NCBI GenBank assembly: GCA_947173755.1
Contig: CAMWGM010000004.1
Span: forward strand, 1-22,050
Length of the DNA stretch: 22,050 nucleotides
Direction of reading: 5' to 3'
DNA from: an uncultured Muribaculaceae bacterium
Lineage (GTDB): Bacteria > Bacteroidota > Bacteroidia > Bacteroidales > Muribaculaceae
The position numbers and the translations under genes are program-made. Shown here piece after piece: positions 1 through 3,664 of this stretch. The notes below the pieces were generated by a model, which searched no databases, was not told where the DNA came from, and saw nothing but the letters and a program-made list of their open reading frames with translations. How positions within the stretch are numbered: the first letter of the stretch is position 1; every line of letters starts with the position of its first letter.

Positions 1-15
1 TTTGCAGTGTTGAAT

Positions 16-57
16 CCCGGTAGCCCCTGTATATCAAGCTATCGGGTTTTGTTTTTT
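16..57 (+). terminator. Intrinsic terminator of an off-window gene
   Basis: A 9-bp stem (16-24 with 38-46, one G-U pair) with a 13-nt loop is followed by a T-rich run (47-57, one G inside). It is oriented to end a plus-strand transcript that starts left of the window. No plus-strand gene in the window lies before it. Confidence 0.8.
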
Positions 58-58
58 A

Positions 59-121
59 TTAAGCATACTTATTCTCCCAAATTAGTTCCAGATAATTACC
101 AACATATTCGTCGGTTGTCAT
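59..121 (-). CDS. Possible 20-codon microORF
   Basis: Reading leftwards, an ATG at 121-119 opens a 20-codon frame (MTTDEYVGNYLELIWENKYA) that stops with TAA at 61-59. It lies about 75 nt downstream of a promoter-like sequence at 202-233 and is preceded by a purine-rich stretch. The peptide is acidic and resembles the first residues of a larger protein, so it may be the stump of a decayed gene. No family is recognised. It could be chance; it is listed because promoter, start and spacing agree. Confidence 0.15.
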   Translation of the reverse strand: MTTDEYVGNYLELIWENKYA

Positions 122-201
122 TCTCGTTTCTTTAAACTATCAGTATCCGAATAATATTATCTTCATTCTTAGAGAAATTTTTATAACGTCTGTTCGAATG
201 A

Positions 202-233
202 CAAAGATAATGAAACAGAAGAAAATATACAAC
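202..233 (-). promoter_or_regulatory. Bacteroidetes-type promoter facing left
   Basis: On the minus strand TATCTTTG (209-202) fits the TAnnTTTG -7 box and GTTG (233-230) supplies the TTG of the -33 box, 20 nt away. Predicted start is near 195. It faces the microORF at 59-121 and the left window edge. Confidence 0.4.
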
Positions 234-246
234 ACCAAATACGAAA

Positions 247-267
247 CCCCGGCCTTGTGAGCCGGGG
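247..267. terminator. GC-rich hairpin, possible terminator
   Basis: A perfect 7-bp CCCCGGC/GCCGGGG stem (247-253 with 261-267) has a 7-nt loop. There is no clean T-run directly after it on either strand, though a TTTTT occurs about 16 nt downstream on the plus strand. It stands in otherwise AT-rich DNA; the rest of 60-380 shows no convincing gene. Confidence 0.4.
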
Positions 268-382
268 AGGAATACTTTAAACTTTTTGCGTGACTTATGT
301 CCTCTTTCGAGGCAATCGTATGTCTGTTCGTAACATGGATCATGGATTCTATTATCATTGATGATAGAAATCGAAAAAATTG

Positions 383-423
383 TTGACAAACTCAATTTAT
401 CTGATAATTTTTTACTACCTTTG
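383..423 (+). promoter_or_regulatory. Promoter of structured RNA E1
   Basis: TACCTTTG at 416-423 matches the Bacteroidetes -7 consensus TAnnTTTG exactly. A TTGACA occurs at 383-388 but sits farther upstream than the usual 20-21 nt, so the -33 element is weak. Predicted start is near 430. The paralogous element E2 has a -7 box at nearly the same distance from the shared sequence blocks, which supports its function. Confidence 0.55.
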
Positions 424-429
424 CCAAAG

Positions 430-739
430 CAGACCGCAACGCAGAAGCCCGGTCGGGGTTTGAGCGGCGGGATGCTGACATTTTGAAAAAGCGTTTACTC
501 GACGCTCTTTCTTGGCTTTCTGAAACCTGGAAAATTTCAATCACTGTCAAGAATGCAGCAAACAGTAGATGCCTTGTGGATATGTGAATAACTGCAACTT
601 CTGACGCGTGAGCGTCATATGTTGTCATATTGGCATATTCTGCGTGAGGCTTCTGTATGTTTGCTCGTTCTACAGTGATGGGCAATTCCAGGGCCTCAGA
701 AAGCGGAACGGGCAACAAGTATGGCTCTCACGCTTTTTT
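430..739 (+). ncRNA. Structured RNA element E1 (unnamed family)
   Basis: No protein explains this tract, but it is a chain of hairpins. These are: 432-436/450-454; 485-494/502-511 (9 pairs, one mismatch, loop inside GCGTTTACTCG); 554-558/592-596 enclosing a 33-nt segment; 602-607/612-617 with a GTGA (GNRA) tetraloop; and 617-621/626-630. A long terminal structure is closed by GCGTGAG (642-648) with CTCACGC (727-733), contains a 10-bp inner stem (661-670/706-715), and is followed directly by TTTTTT (734-739), so it doubles as an intrinsic terminator. It starts just after a TAnnTTTG box. A second diverged copy (E2) on the opposite strand keeps the blocks and spacing. It lies directly upstream of the 49-residue zinc protein and BspA gene, so it could be a free RNA or an attenuating leader. 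An antisense open frame of 108 codons covers it and may be annotated as a protein by default; I judge that frame spurious. The family is not one I can name. Confidence 0.6.
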
Positions 740-790
740 GTTTCAATACTCTTATGCCAAAGAGGGGAGCCCGGCGGCACACGTATAATT

Positions 791-940
791 ATGGGACTTT
801 TCAGTTCAATGTACAAGTACAAATGTCCGTATTGCGGATATGAGGGTAATAACCCTACATATTTCAGCCAACGCAAATGCCCGAAGAAGCCATTCATCCT
901 CAAATTGTTTAATCCACACTGCTGGGCCGTAAAAAAATAG
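791..940 (+). CDS. Small zinc-ribbon-like microprotein (49 aa)
   Basis: Forty-nine residues from ATG 791 to TAG 940. C12-P-Y-C15-G is a typical zinc knuckle, and C30 and H43/C44 could complete a four-ligand site; the rest is basic with a short hydrophobic stretch (FILKLF). It has no signal peptide or membrane helix. The frame stays open upstream to 608, but that part overlaps structured RNA E1 and reads as low-quality protein, so the start was set after the E1 terminator; ATG 809 (residue 7) is an alternative. It ends 6 nt before the BspA gene and is probably co-transcribed with it. The family is not recognised; the cysteine pattern suggests nucleic-acid or protein binding, but that is inference. 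Confidence 0.45.
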   Translation: MGLFSSMYKYKCPYCGYEGNNPTYFSQRKCPKKPFILKLFNPHCWAVKK

Positions 941-946
941 TTTCCT

Positions 947-2173
947 ATGTTAGTAAAATCATTCAAGAGTCTACTGACTCTGCTCCTTTGCATGGTACCC
1001 CTCACCATATTTGCAAAGGTTGAATATGTCTACGTGGATGACATCTGCTATAGTGTCGATACAGAAACAGGCAACGCCTCTATCAGACAACAGGATTACT
1101 ATGATCGCCCCCTTATCAAAGTAGCAATTATTCCGGAGAGGGTTGCTTATAAAGGAGTGGATTATCCGGTAGTGGCATTAGAAGAAAGAGCATTCTCTCA
1201 ATGCGGAAATCTCACAAAAGTCTTTATCCCTAATAGTGTAACATCCATTGGAGAGGGTGCTTTCAGATACTGCTCCTCTCTGGCGGATGTTACGCTCCCC
1301 ATGAGCCTGACGTCGTTGTCAGAAAAGATGTTCGATGGTTGCGAATCCTTAGAATCAATTGAACTTCCACCAGCCATTACTTCGATTCCGGCGTTCTGTT
1401 TTCATAATTGTAAGTCATTGAAATCGATAGTAATTCCGGAAGGAGTTGAGGCTATTGGAGGGCAGGCATTCTCGTATACCTACAGATTGGGTTCCGTCAC
1501 GATTCCCGCATCCCTGAAGGAAACAGAAAGTGTATTATCCGAAGCCGTTTATCCTTTAATACCGACAATTCACATATCTGATCTTGACGCGTTTTTTAGA
1601 TTGTCCTGGTCGGGTATAGGACTATGCGGCAATTCTACCTGGTATTTATCCTTAAACGGTAACGAGGTAACTGACGTTGTGGTTCCTGAAGGAATCGATG
1701 ACATTGATATCTGGAAAAGATGTGAATCATTAGTGTCCATCGCAACTCCCACTTCTGTCGAAATATGTAATTTTAGTTCGTGTGATAACCTCCGATTTAT
1801 TTCAATGAGTGCTTCAACCAAGATCGTAAGGATTGAGGGTTTAGAAAGTCTTGAGCGTGTAGATATCTACTCTAAGGAACCGCCTGAACTTACCACTGTC
1901 GAGTGGATTGTCAAAAAAGCCACTTTACATGTTCCGGTTGGTTGTAAGGAGGTGTATGCCAATAATCAGGAGTGGTCAATGTTTTCCTCCATTATTGATG
2001 ATCTGACAGGCGACTCGAAAATTGATGAAGTCCTAAATGAGATAAACTATTCTCTCCCTTATGAGGTTTTCGATTTGAAGGGAATGTCTTTAGGAAAATC
2101 ATTGGAAAATATTCCCCAAGGTGTATATATAGTCCGTCAAGGAGAAAAGAGCAAGAAACTTCTTATAAAATAA
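947..2173 (+). CDS. BspA-like leucine-rich-repeat surface protein with T9SS-like tail
   Basis: This 408-residue protein begins with a signal peptide (about residues 1-23, MLVKSFKSLLTLLLCMVPLTIFA). LRR_5/BspA-type repeats follow (about residues 60-195), with the recurring pattern of an AF..C.sL segment, then I.lP..vt.Ig. The middle (195-330) holds degenerate repeats and the usual 'L.VP.g....Y....W..F..I' ending of BspA proteins. The last 40 residues (YEVFDLKGMSLG...IPQGVYIVRQGEKSKKLLIK) match the type A C-terminal sorting domain handled by type IX secretion. BspA proteins are typically surface-exposed adhesins or host-interaction proteins; the ligand here is unknown. Base composition is clearly more AT-rich than the housekeeping genes downstream, and the gene is bracketed by RNA elements E1 and E2, consistent with an accessory island. 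Confidence 0.85.
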   Translation: MLVKSFKSLLTLLLCMVPLTIFAKVEYVYVDDICYSVDTETGNASIRQQDYYDRPLIKVAIIPERVAYKGVDYPVVALEERAFSQCGNLTKVFIPNSVTSIGEGAFRYCSSLADVTLPMSLTSLSEKMFDGCESLESIELPPAITSIPAFCFHNCKSLKSIVIPEGVEAIGGQAFSYTYRLGSVTIPASLKETESVLSEAVYPLIPTIHISDLDAFFRLSWSGIGLCGNSTWYLSLNGNEVTDVVVPEGIDDIDIWKRCESLVSIATPTSVEICNFSSCDNLRFISMSASTKIVRIEGLESLERVDIYSKEPPELTTVEWIVKKATLHVPVGCKEVYANNQEWSMFSSIIDDLTGDSKIDEVLNEINYSLPYEVFDLKGMSLGKSLENIPQGVYIVRQGEKSKKLLIK

Positions 2174-2223
2174 GGGTTGTCTGTACCGAAGTGAACGGTA
2201 TACTAGGTCCGAAAGTCTATAAA

Positions 2224-2258
2224 TAGGCGGGAACAATATTTCGCATTGTCCCCGCCTA
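2224..2258. terminator. Strong bidirectional hairpin between BspA gene and E2
   Basis: A 14-position stem with a single mismatch (2224-2237 with 2245-2258) has a 7-nt loop. A T-rich flank lies on both sides, so it can end the plus-strand BspA transcript and the minus-strand E2 transcript. A second small hairpin, ATAGTG/CACTAT at 2280-2285/2291-2296, follows. Confidence 0.7.
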
Positions 2259-2334
2259 CTACTTATTTATTCCAAGGGTATAGTGTAAATCACTATCGGG
2301 TGGGGAAGCCGGAGTGGAGGAGGGAGGGGGAGAA

Positions 2335-2705
2335 GCGTGAGCGGATTTTCACTGAGTCGTGGTCTACGATGACTGAAGGTTGAGACTCCCTGATATTGGC
2401 CACATAATCGCGGGCATCTGTACCGTTGCTATTTGCTGAATAGGTATCGCCAAACACCTTGCTGTCAAATAACAACGCAGATACTCACGCCGATATGTTA
2501 ATACCCCAAACCCACTCTATGCCGATTATGGCACAGAATGAGCCCGGATAGGTAAATACATACCCGTGAGCGTCCACTTTGCAATATTCTTGACAGCTGT
2601 AAAAATTGGCGATTTTATTCAGCAAGAATAAAGCGCGAGTAAACGCCTTTTATTTTTATTTACCTCCCGCCACGCTTCCTTTCTTGGAAGACACACGGCG
2701 TGAGT
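2335..2705 (-). ncRNA. Structured RNA element E2, diverged copy of E1
   Basis: Read leftwards from about 2705, this tract shows the same ordered blocks as E1. They are a TAnnTTTG box (2719-2712), GGCGGGA (2671-2665), GCGTTTACTCG (2646-2636), CTGTCAAGAAT (2596-2586), TGCAA then GACGC (2574-2570), CATAT then GCGTGAG (2490-2484), a hairpin with ACAG...TCAG at its tip, and CTCACGC (2341-2335). The GGCGGGA to GCGTTTACTCG gap is 18 nt in both copies. The tip hairpin has a 12-bp stem here (2466-2477/2424-2435) extended by ATCTG/CAGAT (2478-2482/2416-2420). E2 also has a 19-bp hairpin (2505-2523/2530-2548) whose wobble pairs form only in the minus-strand transcript. CTCACGC is not followed by a T-run here; the transcript may run on to the terminator at 2224-2258. 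Confidence 0.55.
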
Positions 2706-2711
2706 CTATTG

Positions 2712-2719
2712 CAAAATTA
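2712..2719 (-). promoter_or_regulatory. -7 box of structured RNA E2
   Basis: On the minus strand TAATTTTG (2719-2712) fits TAnnTTTG. It sits 73 nt before the GCGTTTACTCG block, against 75 nt in E1. No good -33 TTTG is seen at the expected 20-21 nt spacing. Confidence 0.45.
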
Positions 2720-2857
2720 CAAAAAAATATGAAAAACACCTTTTTTCATACACTTTTATTAATAACGAGAGGGAATTTTAAGTCAAGAGTGCATTTTGTA
2801 TTATTTGAGATTGGATATGTTGAGAAGTTCCGATCAATTTTACGCTGTGTGGACTAA

Positions 2858-2961
2858 CACCACCTACGCACAAGGGTTGCGCAACGCCGATTGTGCTTTG
2901 GTAGTGAAATCGTCCGCTTAAGGTGGGACTACGCGACATTGAAGGTCTTCGACCTTTTTTT
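2858..2961 (+). ncRNA. Hairpin unit ending in a T-run, candidate small RNA
   Basis: Segment 2858-2873 pairs with 2891-2906 at most positions (13 of 16 Watson-Crick plus one G-U), and the enclosed loop contains the palindrome GTTGCGCAAC. CCACCT (2860-2865) can alternatively pair with AGGTGG (2921-2926). A compact AAGGTC-TTC-GACCTT hairpin (2942-2947/2951-2956) followed by seven T (2955-2961) has the form of an intrinsic terminator. No clear promoter precedes it, so it could instead be a remnant of a longer element. Confidence 0.3.
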
Positions 2962-3025
2962 CGTTGTGCGGCGGAGGATAAGTAAGTGGCGAGGGATGGG
3001 TTGGCTTCTGCTTGTTAACCGCTTA

Positions 3026-3055
3026 TGATACGTGCCGTAGGCACGTCCATACAAT
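3026..3055. repeat. REP-like hairpin repeat, copy 1
   Basis: A 30-nt unit contains ACGTGCC-gta-GGCACGT, a perfect 7-bp stem with a 3-nt loop, flanked by TGAT and CCATACAAT. A second copy lies at 3111-3140. Confidence 0.6.
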
Positions 3056-3110
3056 ATCCCGATAATCGTGACTTCCCGGCAAAACTACTCTTGTGAAAAT
3101 GGGCAGTTTG

Positions 3111-3140
3111 TGATATGTGCCGGAGGCGTGTCCATACGAT
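3111..3140. repeat. REP-like hairpin repeat, copy 2
   Basis: Same 30-nt unit as 3026-3055 with differences mainly in the stem: ATGTGCC-gga-GGCGTGT. Each stem change keeps pairing as G-U in one strand. Flanks TGAT and CCATACGAT are conserved and the orientation is the same. Confidence 0.6.
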
Positions 3141-3203
3141 TTTTTAGTGGTCAGCGGGCGGAACAACAGGTAATGTGATTGTCAGGGCAGATAAGGGGGG
3201 AAA

Positions 3204-3244
3204 TAAAAAAGTCCGCTACGCCTTTCGTCAAGGGGTGTCGGACT
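3204..3244 (-). terminator. Intrinsic terminator of minus-strand small RNA
   Basis: AGTCCG (3210-3215) pairs with CGGACT (3239-3244). An inner CCTTT/AAGGG stem (3221-3225/3230-3234) has a 4-nt loop. In the minus strand the outer stem runs straight into TTTTTT. Confidence 0.65.
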
Positions 3245-3476
3245 AAAGCCAAAAGGCATTGCATTTCTAACTATAATGCAAGTCAATGTAGAGATTATAT
3301 CATACTTACACTACACCATTGTTCGATCGGTGTGATGTCGTCGCGACCGCGCATCCGAAGGGTTGCCTTTCAGTCCTTAGTCCTCTTTATAGACAAAGTG
3401 GAGTCTGAAAATATCAAAGTGTGTAAAATTGCTATTACAGTGAAAGGAATATTTGCAACTATGGTGTGTTTCTTTC
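3204..3476 (-). ncRNA. Candidate small RNA with complete promoter and terminator
   Basis: On the minus strand a full promoter (3514-3483) predicts a start near 3476, and an intrinsic terminator ends the transcript near 3204, giving about 270 nt with no convincing open frame. Internal structure includes TTGCATT/AATGCAA (3259-3265/3275-3281, 9-nt loop) and a hairpin with ACACC/GGTGT near 3312-3335. A 9-bp long-range stem joins 3375-3383 to 3240-3248 and overlaps one arm of the terminator, so two mutually exclusive folds are possible. No gene follows on this strand within several hundred bases, which favours a free small RNA over a riboswitch leader. Confidence 0.45.
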
Positions 3477-3482
3477 CAAGTG

Positions 3483-3514
3483 CAAAATTAATTTCAATTT
3501 CGAAAACAGCCAAA
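3483..3514 (-). promoter_or_regulatory. Bacteroidetes-type promoter for minus-strand small RNA
   Basis: On the minus strand TTTG (3514-3511), a 20-nt spacer and TAATTTTG (3490-3483) form an exact match to TTTG-n20-TAnnTTTG. It is divergent from the promoter of the GH3 gene. Confidence 0.6.
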
Positions 3515-3611
3515 TGATTTTATCAAAATTAAGTTTTTTTAATATTGTAGCATTAACAATAAGGTTTTTCCATGCTAAAACACTTATTAAATGAGGTTTA
3601 AAACGGCGAAA

Positions 3612-3643
3612 TTTGCTTTTTTCGACAGTTTTAGTTAATTTTG
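3612..3643 (+). promoter_or_regulatory. Promoter of the GH3 gene
   Basis: TTTG (3612-3615), a 20-nt spacer and TAATTTTG (3636-3643) match the consensus. Predicted start near 3650 leaves a leader of about 15 nt, which supports ATG 3665 over the in-frame TTG at 3641 that lies inside the -7 box. Confidence 0.7.
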
Positions 3644-3664
3644 TCACACAAAGTCGAATATACC

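Larger units (their letters stand above)
2174..3664. other. AT-rich tract without protein genes
   Basis: About 1.5 kb lies between the BspA and GH3 genes. Its short open frames on both strands have no start signal, no family resemblance and poor composition. It holds RNA element E2, a hairpin/T-run unit, two REP-like repeats, a candidate minus-strand small RNA and divergent promoters, each listed separately. No transposase or integrase remnant is recognisable. Confidence 0.6.

Noticed and set aside
1..46. Possible tRNA 3' end at the left edge (GTTGAATCCCGG resembles a T-loop)
   Set aside because: The flanking bases do not form a 5-bp T-stem around a 7-nt loop, and the same bases form a perfect terminator stem instead.
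132..395. Overlapping minus-strand frames of 72 and 87 codons
   Set aside because: They are two overlapping frames in AT-rich DNA, without start signals or recognisable domains, and cross a GC-rich hairpin.
392..718. 108-codon minus-strand frame over E1
   Set aside because: It is antisense to a structured RNA with promoter and terminator on the plus strand, has no initiation signal, and its peptide shows no domain. Its openness is better explained by RNA conservation.
416..2719. Composite transposon or insertion sequence with E1 and E2 as ends
   Set aside because: No transposase or recombinase, no short terminal inverted repeats and no target-site duplication are visible. The similarity is in spaced blocks with covarying stems, not in continuous identity.
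2606..3517. Plus-strand frames at 2606-2857 and 3179-3517
   Set aside because: They overlap E2, the terminator and the minus-strand small RNA, and show no domain, no start signal and low-complexity composition.
3641..3664. Longer start (TTG 3641) for the GH3 gene
   Set aside because: The TTG is part of the -7 promoter box TAATTTTG, and ATG 3665 begins a standard signal peptide.
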